Source: Bacteroidia bacterium (GTDB taxonomy: Bacteria; Bacteroidota; Bacteroidia; Bacteroidales; BM523). From it: a DNA stretch of 8,695 nucleotides. Location of the stretch: positions 1-8,695 of the forward strand of contig JACQWN010000407.1 in assembly GCA_016209245.1 (NCBI GenBank), in the 5' to 3' direction. Below, one piece after another: positions 1-7,492 of the stretch (the first letter of the stretch is position 1; each line of letters starts with the position of its first letter). A model generated the notes under the pieces. The model worked only from the letters and a program-made list of their open reading frames with translations. It ran no database searches and was not told the origin of the DNA. The translations under genes and the position numbers were made by a program.

Positions 1-1
1 T

Positions 2-775
2 ATGAGAAAAAAAATTGTAGCAGGAAACCGGAAAATGAATACAACGCTTGAAGAAGGTATTCAATTAGCAGGTTCAATCGAGCAGATGTTGAGCCATAGC
101 AAATTTTCCAATGTAGTCGTAATAATTGCACCGCCGTTTACGCATTTAACCGGAGTGTCGAAAATTTTAAAGACAGGATATGTAGAGTTAGGAGCTCAGA
201 ATTGCGGGTATGAAAGTAAAGGGGCATATACCGGGGAAGTCTCTGCGCCGATGTTAAAGTCAGCCGGAGTAAAATATGTGATTATTGGCCATTCTGAGAG
301 AAGGACATATTTTCGGGAAACGGATGAAGAGCTTAACATGAAGGCCAAGCTTGTTCTTGATAATGGAATGAAGCCGATTTTTTGCTGCGGGGAATCGCTC
401 GCTGAAAGAAACCAAGGGAATCATTTTGACGTTGTAAAACGGCAGATAGATGAAGGGATTTTCAATTTATCAAAAGAAGAATTCAGAAATATAGTAATAG
501 CTTATGAACCTGTTTGGGCAATCGGGACAGGCGTTAATGCCACACCCGAACAAGCTCAGGAAATGCATATTTACATACGCGGTTTAATAGCAGAAAGACA
601 TAATAATGTTATTGCACAAACAACTTCGATTTTGTACGGCGGGAGCTGTAAACCGTCCAATGCTCAGGAATTATTCCGGAAACCCGATGTTGACGGCGGA
701 TTAATTGGCGGCGCTTCCTTGAATGCTATGGATTTCATCGGTATTATTAATGCGGCTGCAATGATAGAATCGTAA
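2..775 (+). CDS. tpiA: Triosephosphate isomerase
   Basis: This glycolytic enzyme interconverts dihydroxyacetone phosphate and glyceraldehyde 3-phosphate in the cytoplasm. The 257-residue product is full length for the family (about 250). Visible catalytic landmarks are Asn9 and Lys11 in AGNRKMN, the electrophile His97 in IIGHSERR, the general base Glu169 in AYEPVWAIGTG with the mobile loop 6 just after it (about 170-177), and the phosphate-binding segments YGGS (212-215) and GGLIGGASL (232-240). The start is the ATG at base 2, which gives the expected RKKIVAGN opening strand; only one base of upstream sequence is present, so promoter and leader cannot be judged. The position between Asn9 and Lys11 is Arg (codon cgg), where the family usually has Trp or another aromatic residue. 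It ends 17 bp before the next gene on the same strand, which suggests cotranscription. Identity is very secure. Confidence 0.97.
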   Translation: MRKKIVAGNRKMNTTLEEGIQLAGSIEQMLSHSKFSNVVVIIAPPFTHLTGVSKILKTGYVELGAQNCGYESKGAYTGEVSAPMLKSAGVKYVIIGHSERRTYFRETDEELNMKAKLVLDNGMKPIFCCGESLAERNQGNHFDVVKRQIDEGIFNLSKEEFRNIVIAYEPVWAIGTGVNATPEQAQEMHIYIRGLIAERHNNVIAQTTSILYGGSCKPSNAQELFRKPDVDGGLIGGASLNAMDFIGIINAAAMIES

Positions 776-792
776 TTAACAATACTTAATCT

Positions 793-849
793 ATGAAAAT
801 ATTAAGGATACTGTTAATTGTAATATTAATTATCAGGTCGGCAACAGCT
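793..849 (+). other. Sec signal peptide of the 1508-residue protein
   Basis: Codons 1-19 encode a basic N terminus (Lys2, Arg5), a Leu/Ile/Val-rich core at residues 6-14, and Ala-Thr-Ala at 17-19 ahead of Gln20-Gln21. This fits signal peptidase I cleavage after Ala19. There is no lipobox Cys, so export to the periplasm or beyond as a soluble or outer-membrane-associated protein is more likely than lipidation. The exact cleavage site is inferred. Confidence 0.75.
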
Positions 850-3800
850 CAGCAGATAAAAAGCTTTACCCCTGAACCTGAAAAGTTTATCAAAGAGCTT
901 GAAGATTTTTTTGGCAGCACTGCAAAGAAAAAAGAAGGAAAAGACCTTGTTGATGCCTTTGCAAAAATCTGGAAAGAAGGGAAATTAACGGAAGAACAGA
1001 AAAAGCGGATATATGCCACATCGAACAAAATGCTAAAAAAAAGAGCGACTGCATTTCCTCACTTTGAAAGCTACATTAATATACTTATGATTTGGGAAAA
1101 AAGCAATAAGAGCATGGATTTTTATGATAACTGGGAAAAAATTTTATGGGCGCTTTTAGATGATAACGATTTGAAGATACGCGATGTGGAAGAATATATT
1201 AATTTAACTGCCGGACTTGTTGAAGCAAATTATGTTTGCCGGTTAAGAACAATAGAGTGGAAAGCCAATACCGACCAATATAAATTAATTATGGATAATA
1301 AAAAAATTAAAGTAATTTTTGAAAAAGATTTTACACTTACATGTTACGCAAAAAGAGACAGTGCAACAATTTATAAAACAAAGGGTATTTTTGATTTAAT
1401 GAATAAAAAATGGTATGGGATAAACGGAAAGGTTACCTGGGAGAGAGCCGGATTTAAACCGAATGATGTATATGCACATCTTCACCGCTATGAAATTGAT
1501 ATGACAAAAACATATTATTCTGCCGATTCGGTAGAATTTGTCAATGTTTTTTATTTTAATAAACCGTTATTAGGTGTATTAGATGAAAAGGTAAGAGCAG
1601 ATGTTTCTGAGGAAAGTGCGACCTATCCCAAATTTGAATCTTATACCAAACGTTTTTTTATAAAAAGTATTTTCCCTGATGTTGATTTTGACGGTGGATT
1701 TAGAATGGAAGGAGCTGATTTTATAGGTACGGGGGATGAAAAGAAACTCGCCATGCTGAATTTTTACAGAAAAGATACTTTGTTTTTGACAGCTCAGAGC
1801 TGTACATTTATTTTTAAAAAGGAGCAGGTTGTAGGTAAGAACTCAATGATAACTATCCGGCTTGATAAAGATTCCATTTTTCATCCCGGTCTTATTTTCA
1901 GATTTCTTATTGATAAGAGAGAGGTTTCTTTGCTCAGAACCAAAGAAGGAATGGAAAGGAGTTCATATTTTAATTCTTATCATAAGCTTGATATGGATGT
2001 TGCATTAGCAACATGGAAAATGGATGAGCCGAGAATCACTTTTACAATGACAATTTTGAGCTTTTCGACCGACCGTCTGGCGACTTTTGAATCATCCGAT
2101 TATTTTGCTGAAAAAAGATATAATTATATACAGGGAATAGACGAAGTCAATCCTTTATATTCCATTAAAAAATATTCGCAAATGAGAGGCATTGATAAGT
2201 TTTCGGCTGAAGATTTTACTATGTATCTGGGAAAATCGTTTCCTGAAGTAAGCCATACGCTAATGTTGGTTTCTTATATGGGTTTTATTTCGTACAATGT
2301 TGATAAAGGAGAAGTCATAGTGCTTGACAGGTTAAATAATTACCTCGATTCGTATGCAGGCAAAAGGGATTATGATGTAATATCTTTTTATTCCGAACCT
2401 GATTCAGGATTAAACGCATCTTTAAACTTATTAAATTATGATTTAACAATAAACGGGGTTCAGAATATTCAGCTTAGCGATTCCCAAGCGGTTATTATTT
2501 ATCCTGAAGAAGAAAAAATAATTCTTAAAAAGAATCGCGATTTCGAATTTCATGGTAAGGTGGAAGCGGGTTTATTCACTTTTTTCGGCAGCAATTTTTC
2601 ATTTGAATATAACAAATTTAAGATCAATCTAAATAATGTTGATAAGCTGCAATTGAAAGTCCTGACCGGTGAAATAGATATGTACGGAAGTCCGTTGCTT
2701 GAAAAAGTAAGAACTGATATAGAGCAAGTGCATGGCGATTTATTAATTGATGCTCCTAATAATAAATCGGGAAGAAAAGATTATCCTGAATATCCTATAT
2801 TCAACAGCCGGAAGGATTCCTATGTTTACTACGATAAAAGAAATAAATACGACAATGTTTACCCGCGTGACAAGTTTTATTTTCAAATATATCCATATTC
2901 AATTGATAGTCTTGATAATTTCACAAAAGAAGGGATTGACCTGGATGGATATTTTGTATCATCGGGAATATTTCCTCCTTTTGAAGAGAGTCTGAAGCTT
3001 CAACCGGATTTTTCGTTGGGCTTTGTTCGTAAAACCCAGCCGGGAGGTTTTCCTATGTATGGTGGAAAGGGTTCCTTTAATAATGATATTAATCTTAGCA
3101 ATCAGGGCTTACGTGGCGATGGTGAGCTTAAATATATCGCTTCCACCACCTATTCCGACGATTTTGTCTTTTTCCCCGATTCTATGAATACACATACAAA
3201 GAAATTCATTGTTACAAAAACTGCTTCCCCTGTACCTTTCCCAGATGTTCAGGCAGATGCACTATATGTACATTGGATGCCATATCAGGATGAATTATTT
3301 GCTACTAAAGAAACAGTGCCTTTAAAAATGTACGAAGACCAGGCAATTATCCATGGCACGCTCAGGGTACAACCGGATGGTTTGACAGGATGGGGAAGGA
3401 TGGAATTTGTAAATGCGGAATTAACGTCCGATCTTTTTGTTTACAACGAAAATACTTTTGATGCCGACACTTCCCGCTTCAATCTGAAATCGCTCGATAT
3501 AGAGGATTTTTCATTTAAAACCGAAAATGTCAATTCACATATTGACTTTGTTGAACGAAAAGGTACATTCAAATCAAATGGTGCTGCATCGTTCGTTGAA
3601 TTTCCACGGAATCAATATATTTGTTTTATGGACCAGTTCAATTGGTATATGGATAAGGAAGAAATTGAAATTAGTGCCAGCCGGACTTCACAACAGTCCC
3701 AAAAACCCGCTGAAGAGTTAAGCCCTACCGAGCTTGAAGATATTCAGCTTTCAGGTTCACAATTTATTTCTATACATCCTAACCAGGATTCGTTGGAGTT

Positions 3801-5319
3801 TACTGCTCCTTCTGCAAAATACAGTCTTAATCGCAGTATTATTAATGCCACCGATGTCAAATATATCAGAATTGGTGATGCTACATGTTATCTCGACGAA
3901 AAGGGTGAAGTAACTATTGAGAAAAAAGCCAAGATGAGAACACTTGAAAATACTAAAATCCAGGCAAATAATACTACAAAGTATCATTTAATTTATAATG
4001 CAACAACAAATATTTTCGGGAAAAATGAATACAACGCTTCAGGCGATTATGATTATATTGATGAAAATAAGCAAAACCAAACTATTCATTTCGATCTTGT
4101 AGCGCTTGATACGACAATTCAAACTTATGCTACAGGGAAAATAGGAATTACCGATGGATTTAAACTTAGCCCCTATTTTGAATATGCAGGAAAAGTACGA
4201 CTAAATGCAAACAGTCAATATCTTACTTTCAACGGTTCGACAAAACTTGTACATGAATGTGATACCCTGCCTGAATATTTTATAAATTTTGAATCGGAAA
4301 TCAACCCTAATGAAATATATATTCCTTTTTATTCCGATTCAACAACCGATATTAATAATAATAAGCTATATTCCGGCTTTTATATTACATCCGACAGCAC
4401 ACGAATCTATACAGCATTCTGTTCAAAAAGGGGAAATTACAGCGATGTTCCTTTACTGGTGCTTAACGGCTATATTTTTTATGATAAGAAAGGCGGAAAA
4501 TATATCATTTCAAACAAAGAAAAAATTATTGAACCGAACCTGCCCGGCGATTATCTTTCGTTTCATAAGAGCTTTTGTATATTATACGGTGAAGGCAAAG
4601 TAAGTCTTGGAACAAAATTCGAGGGCATCGAAACTATTTCTGTGGGAAATATTAATAATTCACTTAACAGAAATAATTTTGATTTTGATATTCTTCTCGG
4701 TCTGAATTTCTATTTTTATGATAAATGTCTTGAATTAATGGCAAAAATACTGACCGAGGCAACGGGATTGGAAGGTGTTGATGTTATGAGAAGTACATAT
4801 ATAAAGGGCTTAACAGAACTTTTTGGCGTAGAGGTTGCTGAAAAATTACGCTCCGAGCTTGCTCTCGGTTCTATTAAAAAGCTGCCAAAAGAGTTGCAGT
4901 CATCAATATTTTTAAATTATCTTAATTTGAAATGGGATACAAAAACCAACTCATATTTATCGGCAGATAAAATTGGAATTGGAAATATCGGGAAAATACA
5001 AGTCAACCGATTGGTGGACGGATACTTGCAAGTAGTTAAAAAACGGGGAAATGATCAATTTACATTATATTTTAAAGTCGGCAGCAATTGGTTTTATTTC
5101 AGTTATAAAGCCGGTTTATTATCCGCTTTATCATCGGATGAAGAATTTAATAAAACAATTCAGGATTTGAAGCCGGGAGACCGCACTTTGAAAGATGAAA
5201 AGGGAACAAAATATTCATTTTATACAACCGGGCCCAAGCAGGTGAAAAATCTCCTGAAGAGATTTGAACCAGAAGAACCTGAGGAGGGTGAAGGTGAAAA
5301 GGAGGATTCCGGGGAATAA
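793..5319 (+). CDS. Giant exported protein of unknown function (1508 aa)
   Basis: I cannot assign a function. The product opens with a clear Sec signal peptide: Lys2 and Arg5, a hydrophobic run, then ATA before Gln20, a good signal peptidase I site. Residues about 20-160 look helical and charged. From about 170 to 1300 the sequence is rich in aromatic and beta-strand-like segments with many short hydroxyl/Asn turns and no obvious transmembrane helix. A motif recurs: IQLSDSQ at about 559 and IQLSGSQ at about 984, each followed by a short xIxP stretch, so part of the protein may be an internal duplication. Residues about 1340-1480 return to mixed helical sequence, and the last 17 residues (1492-1508) are strongly acidic (Glu/Gly/Pro). 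The look recalls large beta-rich envelope proteins (AsmA- or LptA-like), but no diagnostic motif supports that. No outer-membrane sorting tag is evident. The ATG at 793 is chosen because it gives the signal peptide. It follows tpiA by 17 bp; a heptamer array starts three bases after its stop. The 4.5 kb frame is uninterrupted. Confidence 0.9.
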   Translation: MKILRILLIVILIIRSATAQQIKSFTPEPEKFIKELEDFFGSTAKKKEGKDLVDAFAKIWKEGKLTEEQKKRIYATSNKMLKKRATAFPHFESYINILMIWEKSNKSMDFYDNWEKILWALLDDNDLKIRDVEEYINLTAGLVEANYVCRLRTIEWKANTDQYKLIMDNKKIKVIFEKDFTLTCYAKRDSATIYKTKGIFDLMNKKWYGINGKVTWERAGFKPNDVYAHLHRYEIDMTKTYYSADSVEFVNVFYFNKPLLGVLDEKVRADVSEESATYPKFESYTKRFFIKSIFPDVDFDGGFRMEGADFIGTGDEKKLAMLNFYRKDTLFLTAQSCTFIFKKEQVVGKNSMITIRLDKDSIFHPGLIFRFLIDKREVSLLRTKEGMERSSYFNSYHKLDMDVALATWKMDEPRITFTMTILSFSTDRLATFESSDYFAEKRYNYIQGIDEVNPLYSIKKYSQMRGIDKFSAEDFTMYLGKSFPEVSHTLMLVSYMGFISYNVDKGEVIVLDRLNNYLDSYAGKRDYDVISFYSEPDSGLNASLNLLNYDLTINGVQNIQLSDSQAVIIYPEEEKIILKKNRDFEFHGKVEAGLFTFFGSNFSFEYNKFKINLNNVDKLQLKVLTGEIDMYGSPLLEKVRTDIEQVHGDLLIDAPNNKSGRKDYPEYPIFNSRKDSYVYYDKRNKYDNVYPRDKFYFQIYPYSIDSLDNFTKEGIDLDGYFVSSGIFPPFEESLKLQPDFSLGFVRKTQPGGFPMYGGKGSFNNDINLSNQGLRGDGELKYIASTTYSDDFVFFPDSMNTHTKKFIVTKTASPVPFPDVQADALYVHWMPYQDELFATKETVPLKMYEDQAIIHGTLRVQPDGLTGWGRMEFVNAELTSDLFVYNENTFDADTSRFNLKSLDIEDFSFKTENVNSHIDFVERKGTFKSNGAASFVEFPRNQYICFMDQFNWYMDKEEIEISASRTSQQSQKPAEELSPTELEDIQLSGSQFISIHPNQDSLEFTAPSAKYSLNRSIINATDVKYIRIGDATCYLDEKGEVTIEKKAKMRTLENTKIQANNTTKYHLIYNATTNIFGKNEYNASGDYDYIDENKQNQTIHFDLVALDTTIQTYATGKIGITDGFKLSPYFEYAGKVRLNANSQYLTFNGSTKLVHECDTLPEYFINFESEINPNEIYIPFYSDSTTDINNNKLYSGFYITSDSTRIYTAFCSKRGNYSDVPLLVLNGYIFYDKKGGKYIISNKEKIIEPNLPGDYLSFHKSFCILYGEGKVSLGTKFEGIETISVGNINNSLNRNNFDFDILLGLNFYFYDKCLELMAKILTEATGLEGVDVMRSTYIKGLTELFGVEVAEKLRSELALGSIKKLPKELQSSIFLNYLNLKWDTKTNSYLSADKIGIGNIGKIQVNRLVDGYLQVVKKRGNDQFTLYFKVGSNWFYFSYKAGLLSALSSDEEFNKTIQDLKPGDRTLKDEKGTKYSFYTTGPKQVKNLLKRFEPEEPEEGEGEKEDSGE

Positions 5320-5322
5320 GGC

Positions 5323-5567
5323 GGCAGTCGGCAGTCGACAGTTGGCAGGAGGCGGTTGACAGAAGGCAGTTGGCAGAAGGCAGTTGGCAATAGGCAGTCG
5401 GCAGGAGGCAGTCGGCAGTCGGCAGGAGGCAGTCGGCAGTTGGCAGTTGGCAGTCGGCAGTCGGCAGTCGGCAATAGGCAGTCGGCAGTCGGCAGTCGGC
5501 AGTTGGCAGTCGGCAGTCGGCAGTCGGCAGTCGGCAGTTGGCAGTCGGCAGGAGGCAGTTGGCAATA
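5323..5567. repeat. Heptameric tandem repeat array, 35 units (GGCAGTC type)
   Basis: Thirty-five consecutive 7-bp units fill the gap between two genes without breaking register. I count 17 GGCAGTC, 7 GGCAGTT, 4 GGCAGGA, 3 GGCAATA, 1 GGCAGAA and three more degenerate units (GACAGTT, GGCGGTT, GACAGAA). Variation is concentrated in the last two bases of the unit. The degenerate units cluster at the left end (5337-5364), while the middle is nearly uniform, as expected if the interior expanded most recently. The array begins three bases after the stop of the 1508-residue gene and ends 15 bp before the peptidase ATG. It is much more GC-rich than its surroundings. As 7 is not a multiple of 3 and the unit makes almost no stop codons, long open frames run through it on both strands; these are artefacts. 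Similar GCAGT-type heptamers occur between genes in other Bacteroidota (recollection). Function is unknown. Confidence 0.97.
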
Positions 5568-5582
5568 GGCAAACGATTAACC

Positions 5583-5639
5583 ATGAAATATATATTCATA
5601 ATATTTTTAATTATCATATTTATACACTCACAAGGGCAG
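5583..5639 (+). other. Signal peptide of the C1-family peptidase
   Basis: The first 19 residues have a Lys at position 2, an uninterrupted hydrophobic stretch of Ile, Phe and Leu through residue 14, then His-Ser-Gln-Gly-Gln. Export by Sec is likely; the exact cleavage point, near residues 17-19, is inferred. There is no Cys for lipid attachment. Confidence 0.65.
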
Positions 5640-6809
5640 AATAAGAAAGATACACTTATTTTCAAGAAATTTGTTCCAGGATTGTTCCATAATGAAATCC
5701 TTAAAGATGTGCAGGATTTAGAAACACAGCCAAAAGATGCAGAACCATGGAAATATATCACTGTTGATTTTTCGGATAAGAAATTTCCGGGGTCATTGGA
5801 ATCTTATAAAACAGTATGGCACAATGCTTCCGTATCTCAGGGAAATTCGGGAACATGCTGGTGTTATTCGCCCACATCATTTTTTGAGTCGGAGGTTTTT
5901 CGCATTTCCGGGGAAAAAGTCAAGCTGTCGGAAATGTACACTGTTTATTGGGAATATGTAGAGCGGGCTAACGATTTTGTTCATACACGTGGAGAAACAT
6001 ATTTTGCACAAGGGTCGGAATCGAATGCTATACCTAAAATCTGGAGAAAATACGGAATAGTACCTTATAACGATTATCCCGGAAAAGAAAATACGAAAAA
6101 ATTTCACAACCACGAAAAAATGTTCGACGAAATGAAGCAATTCCTTGATAATATCAAAGAAAACAATATTTGGGACCAAAACTATGTGAAAAAAAATATT
6201 ACAACTATTCTGAACAAATATATGGGTTGTCCGCCGGAAAAAATAATAGTCGAAGGAAAAGAATTTTCTCCGCAGGAATATCTTACAATTTATTTAAAGC
6301 TTAACATGAATGATTATTTCAGCTTTATGTCAACATGCCAGGAGAATTTTTATGAGCTCCACGAGCTTGTTGAGGCAGATAACTGGTGGCATGCAAAAAA
6401 CTATTATAATATATCATTGCAGGAATTTTTCAATCTTATTATAAAGACAATTGAAGCGGGATATTCAATAAGTATCTGCGGAGATGTTTCCGAACCAGGC
6501 AATGATTTTACTACAGGAATTTCAATTATCCCTTCTTTTGATATCCCTCCTGAATTTATTGATGATAATACACGCCAGTTCAGATTAAGTAACAACAACA
6601 CAACTGATGACCATTGTGTGCATTTGATAGGATATTGTAAAACAGCTCATGAATATTGGTTTCTTGTAAAAGATTCCGGCAGCAGTGCTTTTGACAGCCC
6701 AAACAAAGGTTACAGAATTTATCATCAGGATTATATCAGGCTTAAAATGATGAATATCTTAATCCATAAAGATACTGCTAAGGAGATTTTGGATAAAATA
6801 ATTAAATAA
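5583..6809 (+). CDS. Exported C1-family cysteine peptidase (bleomycin hydrolase/PepC-like)
   Basis: This is a papain-fold peptidase of the C1B (bleomycin hydrolase/aminopeptidase C) type, expected to cleave peptides outside the cytoplasm. The 408-residue product has a signal peptide (Lys2, Ile/Phe-rich core to about residue 14, polar region SQGQ at 16-19). The catalytic block SQGNSGTCW places the oxyanion Gln at 86 and the nucleophile Cys at 92. A GDVSEPG segment (300-306) matches the C1B pattern. The catalytic His344 lies in DDHCVHLIGY, and the third catalytic position falls in WFLVKDSG, where residue 364 is Asp instead of the usual Asn of VKNSWG; the Trp after Ser is also missing. The protein ends KMMNILIHKD plus a short tail, as in Bacteroidota homologues. 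I use the ATG at 5583 because it starts the signal peptide; the longer frame from a TTG at 5538 is translated repeat. There is no Shine-Dalgarno sequence and no convincing promoter. Its 3' end overlaps the opposing yigZ-like gene by 8 bp. Family assignment is good; activity is uncertain because of the triad change. Confidence 0.88.
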   Translation: MKYIFIIFLIIIFIHSQGQNKKDTLIFKKFVPGLFHNEILKDVQDLETQPKDAEPWKYITVDFSDKKFPGSLESYKTVWHNASVSQGNSGTCWCYSPTSFFESEVFRISGEKVKLSEMYTVYWEYVERANDFVHTRGETYFAQGSESNAIPKIWRKYGIVPYNDYPGKENTKKFHNHEKMFDEMKQFLDNIKENNIWDQNYVKKNITTILNKYMGCPPEKIIVEGKEFSPQEYLTIYLKLNMNDYFSFMSTCQENFYELHELVEADNWWHAKNYYNISLQEFFNLIIKTIEAGYSISICGDVSEPGNDFTTGISIIPSFDIPPEFIDDNTRQFRLSNNNTTDDHCVHLIGYCKTAHEYWFLVKDSGSSAFDSPNKGYRIYHQDYIRLKMMNILIHKDTAKEILDKIIK

Positions 6810-7407
6810 GAATTTTTAATTCAACACCTGATATTTTTTTTAGACGTTCAAGAATTTTTTGTGAATTTTCTTTTGATATTTTTATAATGACAGAGCATGT
6901 TGCTTCGAATTTCTGCTCTGATAGTTTGGCTTTTTCAGCTTTCAATATTTTCATAACTGCAGGCAATGTATTATAATTAAAGCTGATTTTATATGTATCA
7001 CAGATAGCTTTTGTTATGATGCCACTTTTGTTAATTACATCAGAAGTAGCAGTTTTATAAGCACGGCTCAGGCCTCCTTTTCCCAATTTAATACCGCCGA
7101 AATACCGTACTACAATAATAAGAATATTTGTCAAGCCCTTTGATTGAATTTGTTCAAGAATTTGTTTTCCTGCGGTACCGGAAGGTTCGCCGTCATCGCT
7201 GCACCGGATCGTTGTCATTTCCGTACCAAGTATATAAGCAAAACAATGATGCTGTGCGTTAAAATAAGTTTTGCGGATTTTTGTTAAAATTTTTTTGGAC
7301 TTAGTTTCATCTGTAACCGGAAAAGATAAGGCAATAAATTTGCTTCCTTTTTCTTTATATATAGTTTCAGCAGTACCGGTAATAGTTTTATATTGGTATT
7401 CTTCCAT
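6802..7407 (-). CDS. yigZ: YigZ/IMPACT family protein (UPF0029)
   Basis: The 201-residue product matches bacterial YigZ, homologous to eukaryotic IMPACT. Its precise biochemical role is not settled; IMPACT proteins act in translation-related stress signalling, and a two-domain fold linked to nucleic-acid binding is known for YigZ. The N-terminal UPF0029 domain carries the two hallmark segments, SDDGEPSGTAG (70-80) and RYFGGIKLGKGGLSRAY (101-117), with AQHHCFAY (51-58) between strand regions. Residues about 135-201 fit the small ferredoxin-like DUF1949 domain. Lys81 follows GTAG where Pro is common. Length is typical for the family. The ATG at 7405-7407 gives the usual MEEYQYKTI start. A 60-bp perfect palindrome ends 12 bp upstream of that start, so it could fold in the leader if transcription comes from dnaA. 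The stop overlaps the convergent peptidase gene. Assignment is secure. Confidence 0.93.
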   Translation of the reverse strand: MEEYQYKTITGTAETIYKEKGSKFIALSFPVTDETKSKKILTKIRKTYFNAQHHCFAYILGTEMTTIRCSDDGEPSGTAGKQILEQIQSKGLTNILIIVVRYFGGIKLGKGGLSRAYKTATSDVINKSGIITKAICDTYKISFNYNTLPAVMKILKAEKAKLSEQKFEATCSVIIKISKENSQKILERLKKISGVELKILI

Positions 7408-7419
7408 AGTTCAATTATT

Positions 7420-7479
7420 AATTAGCGAGGGGGAAGTAGGGATGCAATGCATTGCATCCCTACTTCCCCCTCGCTAATT
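7420..7479. repeat. 60-bp perfect palindrome in the dnaA-yigZ spacer
   Basis: Two 30-bp arms are exact reverse complements with no loop; the centre lies between 7449 and 7450 (ATG|CAT). The outer arm is AATTAGCGAGGGGGAAG and the inner part is TAGGGATGCAATG. It sits between the 3' end of dnaA and the start of yigZ, both on the minus strand, 12 bp before the yigZ ATG. It can form a long cruciform, or a strong hairpin in any read-through transcript. It is not a typical intrinsic terminator because no T-tract follows either arm. It resembles a dispersed intergenic palindromic element; one copy alone cannot prove that. Confidence 0.95.
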
Positions 7480-7492
7480 CTCCTATGATTAT

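Noticed and set aside
3757..3987. Minus-strand frame of 76 codons inside the giant gene, plus other short frames there and in tpiA, yigZ and dnaA
   Set aside because: They are shadows of strongly supported coding frames, with no recognisable product or independent signals.
5323..5567. CRISPR array
   Set aside because: Units are 7 bp and contiguous, with no unique spacers, no 23-40 bp direct repeat and no cas gene nearby.
5538..5582. A 15-residue N-terminal extension of the C1 peptidase from a TTG at 5538
   Set aside because: The extension is translated heptamer repeat and would bury the signal peptide; the ATG at 5583 places the hydrophobic leader at the N terminus.
5568..5582. Promoter for the peptidase just before its start
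   Set aside because: No Bacteroidota-type -7 TAnnTTTG with a -33 TTTG can be placed in this short non-repeat segment, and the TTGGCA matches in the array are simply repeat units.
5147..5761. A 204-codon minus-strand frame and several shorter frames on both strands across the heptamer array, encoding repeats such as LPTADCR or GSRQSAV
   Set aside because: They exist because a 7-bp unit with few stop codons stays open in several frames. They overlap two well-supported genes, lack a sensible start context and show only repeat translation.
7420..7479. Intrinsic transcription terminator for dnaA
   Set aside because: The hairpin is far longer than usual and neither side is followed by a T-run (minus-strand downstream sequence is AATAATTGAACT), so only a non-classical effect on transcription could be argued.
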